Assembly: GCA_947567595.1 (NCBI GenBank)
Contig: CANOMQ010000014.1
Location: 1 to 64,000 of the forward strand
DNA length: 64,000 nt
Origin: an uncultured Lachnospiraceae bacterium
GTDB lineage: Bacteria; Bacillota; Clostridia; Lachnospirales; Lachnospiraceae
Direction: 5' to 3'
The stretch's first letter is position 1, and the number at the start of each line of letters is the position of its first letter. The position numbers and the translations under genes were made by a program. Positions 35,726 to 45,607 of this stretch are shown one piece after another. Below the pieces are notes generated by a model. That model saw only the letters and a program-made list of their open reading frames with translations, searched no databases and was not told the origin of the DNA.

Positions 35726-36547
35726 ATGTTTCAATTTACGGATGACTGTTTAATAGGAATAGAACAAATCGACGAAGAACACCGCACCTTGTTCACACTG
35801 CTGAACAAGGCGGGGACAATGCTTGCCAACGATTTCAACAATGACCGCTACGAGGATTTAAAGGAAATTATTGAAGACCTTGACTACTATGCAGAGCAGC
35901 ATTTTGCGCATGAGGAGGATTACATGGTGCAGATACGCGACCCCGAAATTATCCGGCAGCGCACGCAGCATGCATTTTTCCGTGAAAAAATCCGGGATTA
36001 TGAGTTTGTCAACATTGATAATATTGACGAGCAGCGGCGTGTTTTGACTGAGTTGGTCAACTTTCTTGCGAGATGGCTGTACCGCCATATTCTCGGAAGT
36101 GATGTCCTGATTGGAAAGCTGCCGCCGCTTGAGGAGTGGATGGTGCGCGAAAATCCCTGCGAGTTTACGAACGATTATTTGGTTGGCATTGACTTGATTG
36201 ACAATGAGCACAAGGAGCTTTTCCGCATTGTAGACAGTGCAAATCAATTGATAAAATCATATGACGAAGCTTCCGGCTATGATAAAATTCTTGACATTTT
36301 AAACGAGCTTAAGGAATACACAAAAGAACATTTTTCCGACGAGGAAGAGTATATGGAAGGCATTCATTACGAAGGACTGGAAGCACAGAAACGCGCACAC
36401 GACGCTTTTATTCAAAAGCTTGAAAACATTGATCTTGCGGAAATCGACGAAAACCCGCAGGAGTCCTTGCAGCAGCTTCTGGAGTTTTTGTTAGGATGGC
36501 TTGTCAACCATATTTTATATACGGATAAGAAGATACCGCTTCAATAA
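35726..36547 (+). CDS. Tandem bacteriohemerythrin
   Basis: 273 residues made of two hemerythrin-like four-helix domains. The first has IDEEHRTLF, AEQHFAHEEDYM and WLYRHILGSD (about 15-135); the second has IDNEHKELF, TKEHFSDEEEYM and WLVNHILYTDKKI (about 150-270). Each domain keeps the His/Glu/Asp set that binds a di-iron site and O2. In anaerobes such proteins probably buffer or sense oxygen. Single-domain forms are commoner, so the fused duplication is of interest. Monocistronic, with a strong terminator after it. Confidence 0.9.
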   Translation: MFQFTDDCLIGIEQIDEEHRTLFTLLNKAGTMLANDFNNDRYEDLKEIIEDLDYYAEQHFAHEEDYMVQIRDPEIIRQRTQHAFFREKIRDYEFVNIDNIDEQRRVLTELVNFLARWLYRHILGSDVLIGKLPPLEEWMVRENPCEFTNDYLVGIDLIDNEHKELFRIVDSANQLIKSYDEASGYDKILDILNELKEYTKEHFSDEEEYMEGIHYEGLEAQKRAHDAFIQKLENIDLAEIDENPQESLQQLLEFLLGWLVNHILYTDKKIPLQ

Positions 36548-36570
36548 GTCTCTCTGAAAAATTTTTATAT

Positions 36571-36616
36571 AAAAAGCCCTTGAGCAAAAGAACATAAGCT
36601 GCTCAAGGGCTTTTTT
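36571..36616 (+). terminator. Strong terminator after hemerythrin
   Basis: Arms AAAGCCCTTGAGCA and TGCTCAAGGGCTTT with a 13-base loop, followed by six T on the plus strand. Confidence 0.9.
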
Positions 36617-36639
36617 GACGGTATCTCCTACTTTGCTTT

Positions 36640-37245
36640 AATAAAACTACCTTTCTTATTCTTCTGCTATTTCTCGCCTTATCTTTCTTACAATATACAA
36701 TCAATATTCCAATACAAAATAATAATGAAATAATATATGAAGCCTTCCACAAATTCTTTACTTCATATGAAACGATTAGTTCCCCACAATATCCTTTTTG
36801 TAATTTTATTGTCAGGCGTCCATCCGTTCCCTTTTCCGTGTTAAAGCTTTCTTGAGTTTATATTTAATTCCTGACGATAGGCATCTATAAATGGAACAAT
36901 AAAAAACAAATTTACAACAATAACCATAAACAATGCCTGTAATAATGAAATCAGGTTTTTTATTGTTCTTTTAAAGTGAAGGAAGACAAATAACACAATA
37001 AATAAAATTGACATTTCTATTGTTAATATATGGCTTTCCACAATACCACTTATTCCGATTATTAGCGGCAGTGTATCATCAAAATTTACGTTCTCTTTCT
37101 CAAAATATATTCTGTAAAATCCATATAATACCAATGGAAGAAATGCCATTGCTGTATATTCTCCAACCGCCGTCCTTATATAAATGTTAATGATTCTTAA
37201 ATTTGGAAATGTATCATATGTCGTTTTATACTCTATCCGAACCAT
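36640..37245 (-). pseudogene. YfhO-like polytopic membrane protein, remnant
   Basis: A 134-residue frame (36841-37245) with several hydrophobic helices begins inside a protein (RIINIYIRTAVGEYTAMAFL, LVLYGFYRIYF). Downstream another frame reads GRLTIKLQKGYCGELIVSYE followed by a last membrane helix and a basic tail, a typical C-terminus of YfhO-type proteins (usually over 800 residues). Most of the protein is missing and the pieces are out of frame. The original role, in cell-wall or lipoteichoic-acid glycosylation, is inferred from that resemblance. Confidence 0.5.
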
Positions 37246-37288
37246 ATAAACACCATAGCGTTAAAATTATAAATAAATTTTATAATGT

Positions 37289-37333
37289 AAAAAGCACGGA
37301 ATAACAAAAAATATTGTAATTTCGTGCTTTTTT
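37289..37333 (-). terminator. Terminator after the CPBP gene
   Basis: Arms AAAAAGCACG and CGTGCTTTTTT around an AT-rich loop; T-runs on both strands, so it can end the minus-strand operon and transcripts from the other side. Confidence 0.8.
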
Positions 37334-37354
37334 GCATATACAGTCTGCTCTTAA

Positions 37355-38434
37355 TTATTCACTCTCCTCTTCCACACTGGCAACCACCGGATACTTATGA
37401 ATATGAACCAAACAAATGACCGCCGCAATCACCAGTGGAATACCTGCCAAAATACCCGTCGGCGCAGGTCCGACGAAGAAATTCCCCCCATCAAACGTAA
37501 ACTGCGATGCCTGTGCCATCATAACATTTATCGCGCTATGCGCAAATACCGCCGGAAAAATGCTCCCCGTGCGCAGTGTAAGAAATGCGTAAATAATTCC
37601 CGTAACCATACCAAACAAACACATCGCAATAATGTTTACAACTGGAAATCCGCTGTTCCCTTCGCCATAATAATAACCAATTGACACAAGCGGCGCATAC
37701 CACAGACCTGACGCGAAGCCACTGATAACCATCGCCGGAATGGTACCAACCTTGCGGAACAACTTTGGCAAAAGATATGCCCGAAAACCCCACTCCTCGC
37801 CAAACGCATTGATAAAGTCAAGCACTGCTGCCGTGAAAAATTTCACAAGCAAATCCGCCTTTACGCCTGCTACAATTTCCACGGGAGTAATCTGTGTACC
37901 TGCACCCGCAGCGCTCTCGCCGTAAGACGCCACAAAGTTTGTCATATTCGGATCAAAATTGTCCCGAAATACCAAAAAGTAAATCACCGCTCCCAAAAAT
38001 GTAAGAACAGACATACCGAACCAGCCAAACAGAAACAAAAACCGCTGCTCCGAAAAATTAAACTGAAATCCCGCTTTTACAAGCCCCTCCCTCGTAAACA
38101 GCCTTGTCACCAAAGCCGCCAGCGCAGGCGCAAGCATAATCTGCGAAATCATCTCCGCAGCGTCCTTTACAATCTCCACGTCGCCGCTTCGGTACATCGG
38201 AATAACGCCAAAAATCTCCATAACCCACGGCACGCCAAAACAAAGCGCCAAAAATATCAAAAGCCGTTTTGTCTCCACCTTCTTATCCGTCACCCCGACA
38301 AGCCCCCGCTTATTCGGATTAGCCGCCGCCCTCTCCTTTTGAGGCTCCTGCTTGAATTTTCCCGTAATGTCAAACTGATTAACCGGAATTTCGTTTTCCA
38401 ATGAATTATCATTCTGTTTGTTTTCTTCCGACAT
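37355..38434 (-). CDS. CPBP-family intramembrane metalloprotease
   Basis: 359 residues. A polar 70-residue N-terminal tail precedes about eight membrane helices. The family motif EEWGFRAYLLPKL (Glu-Glu-xxx-Arg) is at about residues 213-225, with the second conserved region VISGFASGLWYAPL and third FAHSAINVMM carrying the His ligands. CPBP (Abi/CAAX) proteases cleave within membranes; bacterial ones are linked to bacteriocin immunity or peptide processing. It begins 19 bp after the ABC exporter, as last gene of the operon starting at 45.3 kb. Confidence 0.85.
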   Translation of the reverse strand: MSEENKQNDNSLENEIPVNQFDITGKFKQEPQKERAAANPNKRGLVGVTDKKVETKRLLIFLALCFGVPWVMEIFGVIPMYRSGDVEIVKDAAEMISQIMLAPALAALVTRLFTREGLVKAGFQFNFSEQRFLFLFGWFGMSVLTFLGAVIYFLVFRDNFDPNMTNFVASYGESAAGAGTQITPVEIVAGVKADLLVKFFTAAVLDFINAFGEEWGFRAYLLPKLFRKVGTIPAMVISGFASGLWYAPLVSIGYYYGEGNSGFPVVNIIAMCLFGMVTGIIYAFLTLRTGSIFPAVFAHSAINVMMAQASQFTFDGGNFFVGPAPTGILAGIPLVIAAVICLVHIHKYPVVASVEEESE

Positions 38435-38453
38435 TGTTTATCTTAATCCTCCA

Positions 38454-40214
38454 TTATTTGATTTCGTTCGCCATTGTATACAGTCCATGATAAATGCCGC
38501 CTTTTTCCATCAGCACATCATGGCTGCCCTCCTCGACAATCCCCGCATCCGTCAGCACCAGTATCCTGTCGGAATTACGTATCGTCGAAAGGCGGTGTGC
38601 AATAGTGAGCGTTGTCCTGCCTTTCGCAAGTGCATTTAAGGACTTTGCCACCGCATACTCACTCTCATTATCCAATGCGGAAGTCGCTTCGTCAAGTATC
38701 AGTATCGGCGGATTTTTCAAAAATACCCTCGCAATACTAATCCGCTGCTTCTGACCGCCCGAAAGCTTCACACCCCGTTCACCGACATACGTGTCATATT
38801 TATCCTTCAGATTTTGAATAAATTCATCTGCTCCGGCACGCTTTGCCGCTGCCATAACCTCCTCGTAGGAAGCCCCCGGCTTACCGTAGGCAATATTATC
38901 ATAAACCGTTCCCGAAAACAGATACACCTCCTGCTGCACAACGCCGATACTCTGCCGCAGACTCTTTAACGTAAGCTTCTTAACATTCTTCCCGTCAAGC
39001 GTGATTTCACCCTTTGACACATCATAAAACCGCGGTATCAGATTGCACAAGGTCGTCTTTCCGCCGCCCGAAGGTCCGACAATCGCAAGCTTTTCACCTG
39101 CATGGATTTCCAAATTCAAATTCGTAAACACCTTGTTATGGTCGTCAGGATATTCAAAGCTCACATCACGGAACACAATCTCACCCTTCGGATTCTCAAT
39201 ATCCTGCGCATCCGGGTCGTCAAAAATTTCAATGTCGGCATCCATAATCTGCAAAAACCGCTCAATTCCAGTGATACCCCTCTGAAACTGCTCCGCAAAT
39301 TCGATAATTCTTCGTATTGTAGCAATCAGCGTTGTCACATACATCACGTACGCAACCATATCTCCGGGGAGAATCCTGCCGTCCATTAGGAAAAAGCCTC
39401 CCCCGAGAATAACCGCCAAATACATAAATCCGTCAAACACTCTCGTCGATGTGCTGAAAATACCCATAATCATATAGGCATGCGTTTTGATTTTCAAAAA
39501 TTCCTGATTGCCATCTTCAAATTTCTGCGCCTCAAGCGCTTCATTTGTGAATGCTTTCACAACCTTTTGCCCCAAAAGGCTGTCCTCAATTTTCGCATTG
39601 AGCTCACCGATTTGGTTGCGCTGCATACTGAACGTTTTGCGCATTTTTTTATTTATCATGCGGCAGACTACCGTCATCACCGGAACAAACACAAAAACAA
39701 TCAGCGTCAGCGCCAAATTAATGCGCGCCAGTATAATAAACGATATGACAATTTTTAATCCTGCAATAAAAAATTCTTCCGGACAATGATGCGCAAATTC
39801 CGTTACATCAAACAAGTCATTTGTAATGCGCCCCATAATCTGTCCTACTTTTGTATTGTTAAAGTAAGTGTTTGAGAGCTGCTGCAAATGCGCATAGGCG
39901 TCACGCCGCATGTCCGTCTCAATTTTTGCGCCCATGACGTGCCCGATATCTGCCATATAAAAATTGGCAACCGCGTCAATAATACGCAAAATAAAATAAA
40001 CAAACGCAAGCCCTGTCACCATGCGCACCGTCAAAAGCGCCACATCCTGAAGGGCTGTGTTTGTAATCATTCTGATAATTAACGGCAGCACGATTTCGCA
40101 AGCCGTCGTCAGTGCCGCACAAAACAAGTCCATATAAAGTGTTTTTCTATATGGCTTAAAATAAGGCAGGAAGCGCTTAATCAGCGCTCCTGTCGTGTAT
40201 TCCCTCTGTTCCAT
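38454..40214 (-). CDS. ABC exporter, fused membrane and ATPase domains
   Basis: 586 residues: six membrane helices (about 20-300), then an ATPase with Walker A GPSGGGKTTLCNLIPRF, signature LSGGQKQRISIARVFL, Walker B ILILDEATSALD and the His switch IAHRLST. This is the homodimeric MsbA/LmrA-like layout exporting lipids, drugs or peptides. There is no C39 peptidase domain. It lies 24 bp after the VWA-like gene and 19 bp before the CPBP protease gene. Confidence 0.92.
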   Translation of the reverse strand: MEQREYTTGALIKRFLPYFKPYRKTLYMDLFCAALTTACEIVLPLIIRMITNTALQDVALLTVRMVTGLAFVYFILRIIDAVANFYMADIGHVMGAKIETDMRRDAYAHLQQLSNTYFNNTKVGQIMGRITNDLFDVTEFAHHCPEEFFIAGLKIVISFIILARINLALTLIVFVFVPVMTVVCRMINKKMRKTFSMQRNQIGELNAKIEDSLLGQKVVKAFTNEALEAQKFEDGNQEFLKIKTHAYMIMGIFSTSTRVFDGFMYLAVILGGGFFLMDGRILPGDMVAYVMYVTTLIATIRRIIEFAEQFQRGITGIERFLQIMDADIEIFDDPDAQDIENPKGEIVFRDVSFEYPDDHNKVFTNLNLEIHAGEKLAIVGPSGGGKTTLCNLIPRFYDVSKGEITLDGKNVKKLTLKSLRQSIGVVQQEVYLFSGTVYDNIAYGKPGASYEEVMAAAKRAGADEFIQNLKDKYDTYVGERGVKLSGGQKQRISIARVFLKNPPILILDEATSALDNESEYAVAKSLNALAKGRTTLTIAHRLSTIRNSDRILVLTDAGIVEEGSHDVLMEKGGIYHGLYTMANEIK

Positions 40215-40238
40215 TTTTCACCTCGCGCTACGGAATAT

Positions 40239-40814
40239 TCATTGTGTAATAAGCTTCATAAACAACTCGCTTCCCGTAACCATTTTGTCCTTCGTGATTA
40301 CTAATAACCGATGTTTCAAAAACGGGTTTAAATTCTCCTTCGCCTTTTGCGCGTCCTTTACCCTGAACTGCTGCCGTTCAAATTCCGCATACGTTTCATT
40401 CAGAAAAAGCAAAACGCATCTGCACCGCGCGCCATAAAGCTTGAGATATTCACAAAGGTCTTCAAAATATGGCGGTTTATCCACATTTTCATCCCCATTT
40501 TCTACATAAAGCTCACCAATTCCTTCAAACGCCTTTCCCATCTGAATAAATGACATTGGTGTCGCTCTTAGGACAATTTTCCCGTTTCCCCAATAAACCA
40601 AATTGCTGCGCACATTCTGAAAAATTTTATCATGTGATTTCAGCGATGTAACGGCATCCTTAATGGACTGGTTCAGTTCCCCGATACCGCCGGATAAATC
40701 CGCCACAAACGCGATTTCAAGCTGCAGCCCTCCCGCCGGAGCGTTGGAGGGCGCGTGCAGTATTTTATCCGTTCGTTTATTTAGTTCAAGCTTTTGTAAC
40801 TGTGTAAGAGCCAT
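40239..40814 (-). CDS. VWA-like cytoplasmic protein
   Basis: 191 residues from ATG 40814 behind GAGG. LEIAFVADLSGGIGELNQS resembles the first strand and metal-ion site of von Willebrand A domains (normally DxSGS), with the Ser-Gly altered. VRSNLVYWGNGKIVLRATP and CRCVLLFLNETY follow as inner strands, and HRLLVITKDKMVTG ends the sheet. No signal peptide. It may act as a protein-binding adaptor. It follows the large GH25 gene by 23 bp. Confidence 0.6.
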   Translation of the reverse strand: MALTQLQKLELNKRTDKILHAPSNAPAGGLQLEIAFVADLSGGIGELNQSIKDAVTSLKSHDKIFQNVRSNLVYWGNGKIVLRATPMSFIQMGKAFEGIGELYVENGDENVDKPPYFEDLCEYLKLYGARCRCVLLFLNETYAEFERQQFRVKDAQKAKENLNPFLKHRLLVITKDKMVTGSELFMKLITQ

Positions 40815-40837
40815 GTTTAACCTCATCCTGACTATAA

Positions 40838-43800
40838 TTAATTATTCCGGTACACGATAAAGCTCTTCTTTGCAAGCGTACCCTGATAATTGCCAATTCC
40901 AGTGATAATCATTGTGGCGGTACCCTTTGACTGTTTCTTATTGGAAAAGTCCGTAAGCCTTGTACTGTTCAAAACACTGACTGTGTAATCCTTGCCCTTA
41001 ACAAGCTGCGTACCGTCAACCGTTACCGTTACCTTCGGCACAATGACTTCTCCCGTATATTTTTGGTTGCTAATTTCACTCACCGTAATTTTGGAAGCAT
41101 TCTTTGCCTGCTTCGGATTAATCGTAAAGGTCTTTTTCATCGTTCCGGAATACTTTCCCTTTCCGGTCACAATCGCCGTGGCAACGCCTGCATTGATATT
41201 ATCCTCATATTTTACCGTAAAATCCTTACCATTCTTTAACGGCATATTTCCAAAGTAAAACTTTACCGTAGGTTTATGCCCCTGCGTATTATACACATAG
41301 CTGTCCTTTGAAAGTTCAATGCGGTATTCATCCGTAAAAGGCTTTCCGACAATTTTAAAGGTAATATTCCTTGAACCGCTGTATCCTCCGATTCCTGTTA
41401 CCTTTACCTTCGCGTTTCCGGCATTTTTGTTGTTTGAAAATTTTACCATGTAATCCTTATTTTCTTCTAATATAACACCCGTATCTATATCCTGCACCTG
41501 AACCTGTGCACCATTAGACTGATTATACTCAATACCGTCATTATACACAAGCTCCAAATCACATTTATTCTTTGAAGAAACCGCAAAACCGCCCACGGTA
41601 ATCGCAATCGCTTTATCCTTCATTTGCTTTTTGGCAATCTTAAACTTGACATCTTCTTTTTTGCTTCTAATCACAAAATTTTTTGCTTCCTCAGTAGCAG
41701 TCATGGCAAAGCCTGCGTTTCCAATATTTGTGTTGTTGTACCAGCCCTCTAATAGAACGCCTTCCATTGCCGCAACGTCAAGCTTCGCACTGCCAAGTTT
41801 AATTTCCATATCCTTTAGCTCAGGACGAATTTCACTACCCGTATAAAGTTGATTTTTAAGCTTCACCTTTACCTTATTTAAATCTGCTGGTGATATTTCA
41901 TAACGGATTTCGGCAGTTCCTTCATAATTTCCCTGAAACGTAACCATCATCGTGTATTTATCCGCATATGCGCGTGTAGCTGCATTATCCGTATTATTCG
42001 CAGAACGATAGGAAACTTTGAAATCCCTGTTTTCCTTTAAAGTTGTTTTTCCGTCTTTTATTTTAAGCTTAGGCTGTTGTTTTTTGCCGTTATATACATA
42101 AAAATATTTATTAAGGCTTACGGTCGTCGTATCATGATAAATCTCTTGTCCGTCTGTTTCCTGAATCATTGTTCCAAGATTTTTGGGACGAATGTCAAAC
42201 GTCTTTACAACCTCGCCCTTATACGCACCTTTTCCCTTTATCACAATTCTTGCGGCGCCTGCGGCTTTGTTGTCCATATAGGAAACCTTGTAATCCGTCC
42301 CCAATAAAAGTTCATTTTCGTTCACTTTATCAACTACCTTTACCCGCGGCGTTACAGCTTTTCCCGTGTAGACAAGGCTTTCGATTTCTGACACGAGTGT
42401 CACTTCTGTCAGCTTATCAGTCAGCTCTTTTTGGTTTTCGGCAATTAGCGTCAGCTTTTTTGTAACCTTTCCACTATATTTTCCGATGCCGGTTACAATC
42501 ACTTTGTATTCCCCCGCAGCGGTTATCTCTGTAAGCTGCGCACCGCGCTTATCCTGATAAAGTACGGTATAATCCACGTCTTTTTTTAACTGTTTTGTAC
42601 CACTTATCACGTAAAGTTCAGGCTGCATTAATGTCTCGCCATCCGTGTATAGATAGCTGTTTTTTAACGATACCATTTTCGAGGAAAGCTTTATTTGTTT
42701 TTCCGTTTTGGGCACAATCGTAAAATATTTTTTCACTTCGCCCGTGTAATTTCGCTTTCCTTTGATTAACACATACGCTTCCGTACCAATATTAATATTA
42801 TTGCCATATTCTACCGTATAATCATTTTTTGAAAGCTTTTCACCGTTTTCCATCACGACGACGCTTGGCTTTAATGCTTTCCCTGTATACGCTATTTCAT
42901 AAGTATCGTAAGAACCGCCAATGCTGACTACTGCGGTCTGCGAGAAGTCCTTACTTAAAATTTGAAAAGTAAGCGGCAGCTCGCCTGCATAGTTGCCTCT
43001 TCCAACAACAGTTACTTTTGCTTCACCTACATTTTTGTTGGCACTATATTTGAGCGTGTAATCGATTCCTTCTATCAGTTTGTAATCAATATTTTTATTT
43101 GTGCCGTTAATTATGACACCTGTGTCAGTTTTTAAATCATATCCGGTAAACGTCACATCAGGAATTTTCTCAAACATTTCCTCCGTGAGCTTCATGCCTG
43201 TAATCGTAAATTCCTTGCGTACCTCTCCGGTGTAATTTCCCATACCTGTGATGATAACAAATCCTGTACCTGCACTGATGTTATCCACATAGCTTACTGT
43301 ATAATCCTTACCTTCTGTGAGTGTTACATTTCCGTTGTTGACTTTTAGCTTAATTCCGGTCTCCTGTGTGATTTCGAATCCCGTATATTCCTGCGGCGCA
43401 ATATCACTTACCATTGCTTCGGAAAGGGTAAGTTGTGTCTTTGTGACAGTCCGCTCCATCCGTCCCTCATACTCACCGATTCCAGTCATAACAAGCTTAT
43501 AGGTTATCTTTTCCTGCTCGTTTTCAATAACAGTCTGCGTCGTTACTGTTACTTCATAATCCTTTCCTTCTATAAGCTCATATTTCCTTCCACTGTCGTA
43601 GATACATAGTGCCTCTTTTATATCGTCAATATAATCTGTTTCCGTATCAATGCTGACGCGGCAGCTTGTAATTTTCCGCTTGTCCTGATACCAAAAATTA
43701 CTGTCCACTCTGCCGGAAATACCATCTACTTTTCCACTTGAAGAATACTGCCAAAATCGATAATCATCGGAATATTTCGTTCTATCACTATAGCGCGCAA

Positions 43801-45106
43801 TCCAGTAATTTGTCTTGCCATAAATAGAGGAGGAGGTCGGCTGCATATCCTTTGTCAGCATTTGATAATTGGCATAAATACCACCGTCAAAGCCTTCGCT
43901 GCGGACGTCCCTTACAAATCTGTCGCAAATATCCTGATGCTTCCTTCTGGAAAGATTTGCCTTCTCAAGCCTTCCCTTTGTATCGCCTGCTGTGTATTCA
44001 TAATCAATCATAATCGGAAGGGATATGTATTTTTTGAGGTCGTTATCCTTTAAAAATTTAATTGTGTAATCCGCTTCCTCTGACGCCTCCGGCTCTGTGA
44101 TTGCCTGTGAGAAAAAGTAAACACCTACTTTTACGCCTGCGTCGTGGGCTTTTTTGATATTGTCTTTTGCGTACTCGTCTCCGTTTATTTTCGCATCGTC
44201 ACCATAACCTCTGTAGCCTACTCTGACAAACGCAAAATAAACGCCTGCTTTTTTCGCTTTTTCCCAGTCGATACTGCCCTGATATTTTGATACATCGATA
44301 CCGTGTCTGACAATTTTATTTGACACGTGGTCTTCGTGTGTGTATGTCTTTTTTGTGAAAGGGCTTACGGTTGTGCCGGAATTATCGGCGTTGAACTGGT
44401 TGAAGCTGCTATCATCCTCCTCGTCGTTGGCTTCGTCATTTTCCAAGAGGTTTTTGTATAGCTCGGGGTCGTACGGATCGTATGTGTGGAGCGTTCCGTT
44501 TTCGTCCGTGTATGCAAAATATCCTTCCTCGTTTAGGTACATGTTGGCATATTTTTCTTTTAGCTTTTGGAGTAATGAATTGAGGTATTCTGTATCGTCA
44601 TTTTCCTGGTTGGTTTCCGGTTCCTCGAGTTGTGTTTCGGTTGGTTCTGTTTCCAGTGTTTCTGGTGTCCCGGTTGATTCTGTTGCTTCCGTTTCTGGTG
44701 CCTCGGTTGATTCTGTTTCCAGTGTTTCGGTTGGTTCTGTTACTTCTGTCTCTGGTGTTTCAGTTGGTTTTTTTTCGCTTGTTTCCGGCGTTTCTGTAGC
44801 CTTTGTCTCTGCTATTTCGCTTGATTCAGTTATTTCAGCAGTATTTGTTTCACCTGTTTTCAGTACTTCAACAGCCTGCGTACTTTCTGTTGTTTCGCTT
44901 ACCTGCGTTGTTCCCGCAGCTTCCGAATTTTCTGACACTTGTGTCACTTTTTTATCAGCAGTCTCCATCTCCTGCTCTTGTGTCCCAGCCTCTGCCGCAT
45001 AAACATATCCCACATTCCCCTGAATAAACGGCATACTTGGCACTGCCATACATAATGATAAATTAATACATAAAAATTTGACAAACCAATTCCTTTTCCT
45101 ATTCAT
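40838..45106 (-). CDS. Secreted GH25 lysozyme with about ten Ig-like repeats
   Basis: 1422 residues. A signal peptide (about 1-38, cut after VYAAEA) is followed by a Thr/Glu/Pro-rich linker (about 60-170). Next comes a GH25 muramidase domain (about 265-470): GIDVSKYQGSIDWEKAK, MIDYEYTAG, and FWQYSSSGKVDGISG. About ten repeats of 75-100 residues follow, each with 'YTG', 'DYTV.Y..N' and 'G.Y.G' and closing 'F.I', an MBG/YDG-like bacterial Ig fold. It would cut peptidoglycan, its own wall or a neighbour's. No LPxTG or membrane anchor is seen at the C-terminus (ends SFIVYRNN). Confidence 0.88.
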   Translation of the reverse strand: MNRKRNWFVKFLCINLSLCMAVPSMPFIQGNVGYVYAAEAGTQEQEMETADKKVTQVSENSEAAGTTQVSETTESTQAVEVLKTGETNTAEITESSEIAETKATETPETSEKKPTETPETEVTEPTETLETESTEAPETEATESTGTPETLETEPTETQLEEPETNQENDDTEYLNSLLQKLKEKYANMYLNEEGYFAYTDENGTLHTYDPYDPELYKNLLENDEANDEEDDSSFNQFNADNSGTTVSPFTKKTYTHEDHVSNKIVRHGIDVSKYQGSIDWEKAKKAGVYFAFVRVGYRGYGDDAKINGDEYAKDNIKKAHDAGVKVGVYFFSQAITEPEASEEADYTIKFLKDNDLKKYISLPIMIDYEYTAGDTKGRLEKANLSRRKHQDICDRFVRDVRSEGFDGGIYANYQMLTKDMQPTSSSIYGKTNYWIARYSDRTKYSDDYRFWQYSSSGKVDGISGRVDSNFWYQDKRKITSCRVSIDTETDYIDDIKEALCIYDSGRKYELIEGKDYEVTVTTQTVIENEQEKITYKLVMTGIGEYEGRMERTVTKTQLTLSEAMVSDIAPQEYTGFEITQETGIKLKVNNGNVTLTEGKDYTVSYVDNISAGTGFVIITGMGNYTGEVRKEFTITGMKLTEEMFEKIPDVTFTGYDLKTDTGVIINGTNKNIDYKLIEGIDYTLKYSANKNVGEAKVTVVGRGNYAGELPLTFQILSKDFSQTAVVSIGGSYDTYEIAYTGKALKPSVVVMENGEKLSKNDYTVEYGNNINIGTEAYVLIKGKRNYTGEVKKYFTIVPKTEKQIKLSSKMVSLKNSYLYTDGETLMQPELYVISGTKQLKKDVDYTVLYQDKRGAQLTEITAAGEYKVIVTGIGKYSGKVTKKLTLIAENQKELTDKLTEVTLVSEIESLVYTGKAVTPRVKVVDKVNENELLLGTDYKVSYMDNKAAGAARIVIKGKGAYKGEVVKTFDIRPKNLGTMIQETDGQEIYHDTTTVSLNKYFYVYNGKKQQPKLKIKDGKTTLKENRDFKVSYRSANNTDNAATRAYADKYTMMVTFQGNYEGTAEIRYEISPADLNKVKVKLKNQLYTGSEIRPELKDMEIKLGSAKLDVAAMEGVLLEGWYNNTNIGNAGFAMTATEEAKNFVIRSKKEDVKFKIAKKQMKDKAIAITVGGFAVSSKNKCDLELVYNDGIEYNQSNGAQVQVQDIDTGVILEENKDYMVKFSNNKNAGNAKVKVTGIGGYSGSRNITFKIVGKPFTDEYRIELSKDSYVYNTQGHKPTVKFYFGNMPLKNGKDFTVKYEDNINAGVATAIVTGKGKYSGTMKKTFTINPKQAKNASKITVSEISNQKYTGEVIVPKVTVTVDGTQLVKGKDYTVSVLNSTRLTDFSNKKQSKGTATMIITGIGNYQGTLAKKSFIVYRNN

Positions 45107-45124
45107 AGCAATCCCCCTTATCTT

Positions 45125-45331
45125 TTAAACCTTCTCCTTATCCTTTTGGTATCTATCCACAATCTTCTCAATACTTTCTCTTGATATTGGATAATGAAAT
45201 TCCTTTATAATCCTGTCAACCGTATATCCGTGGTCAACAAGATGCCTTATCGCGCCCCCATACGCAAAATCCATTGTGAAATTAGATAATGCTTCCTCAA
45301 AATATCCGTGATTTGGTTCTTCCATATCCAC
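45125..45331 (-). CDS. Small conserved acidic protein
   Basis: 68 residues, soluble: FEEALSNFTMDFAYGGAIRH and IIKEFHYPISRESIEKIVDR suggest a compact helical fold. No family name recognised. It starts the operon leading into the GH25 gene 18 bp later. A role in regulation is possible because the C-terminal helices could form an HTH-like unit, but this is not shown. Confidence 0.6.
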   Translation of the reverse strand: MDMEEPNHGYFEEALSNFTMDFAYGGAIRHLVDHGYTVDRIIKEFHYPISRESIEKIVDRYQKDKEKV

Positions 45332-45607
45332 ATCACACCTTTCCTGCCGTTTATGTTTTTAGAACCGTAAACACAATATCCTAAAATATTTCTGCTAATT
45401 ATAACAAGTTTAAAATGTCACTTAAATTATATTTTAATCTAAGAATTATGTCTACCATATTCATAAAAAATTAAGAAATATGGCACGATTATCCTAAATA
45501 ATGGAGTATTTTTCATTCGTCTGCAAGTCAAAAAAGGTGAAAAGTCTTATAATTTTTTCACAAGACTTTTCACCTTTATGATTAATGGTTAGTTATTTCC
45601 TTACTCA
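45332..45607. other. Intergenic region with promoter space and a terminator
   Basis: 276 bp, very AT-rich. It contains the terminator at 45533-45577 and presumably the promoter of the GH25 operon. No gene recognised. Confidence 0.4.
45533..45577 (-). terminator. Terminator after the small membrane gene
   Basis: Arms AAAGGTGAAAAGTCTT and AAGACTTTTCACCTTT with a short loop and a T-run on the minus strand. Confidence 0.85.

Noticed and set aside
44340-45002. 220-codon plus-strand frame rich in Val/Ser repeats
   Set aside because: It is the antisense of the Thr/Glu/Pro linker of the GH25 protein; the low-complexity coding explains the long open frame.
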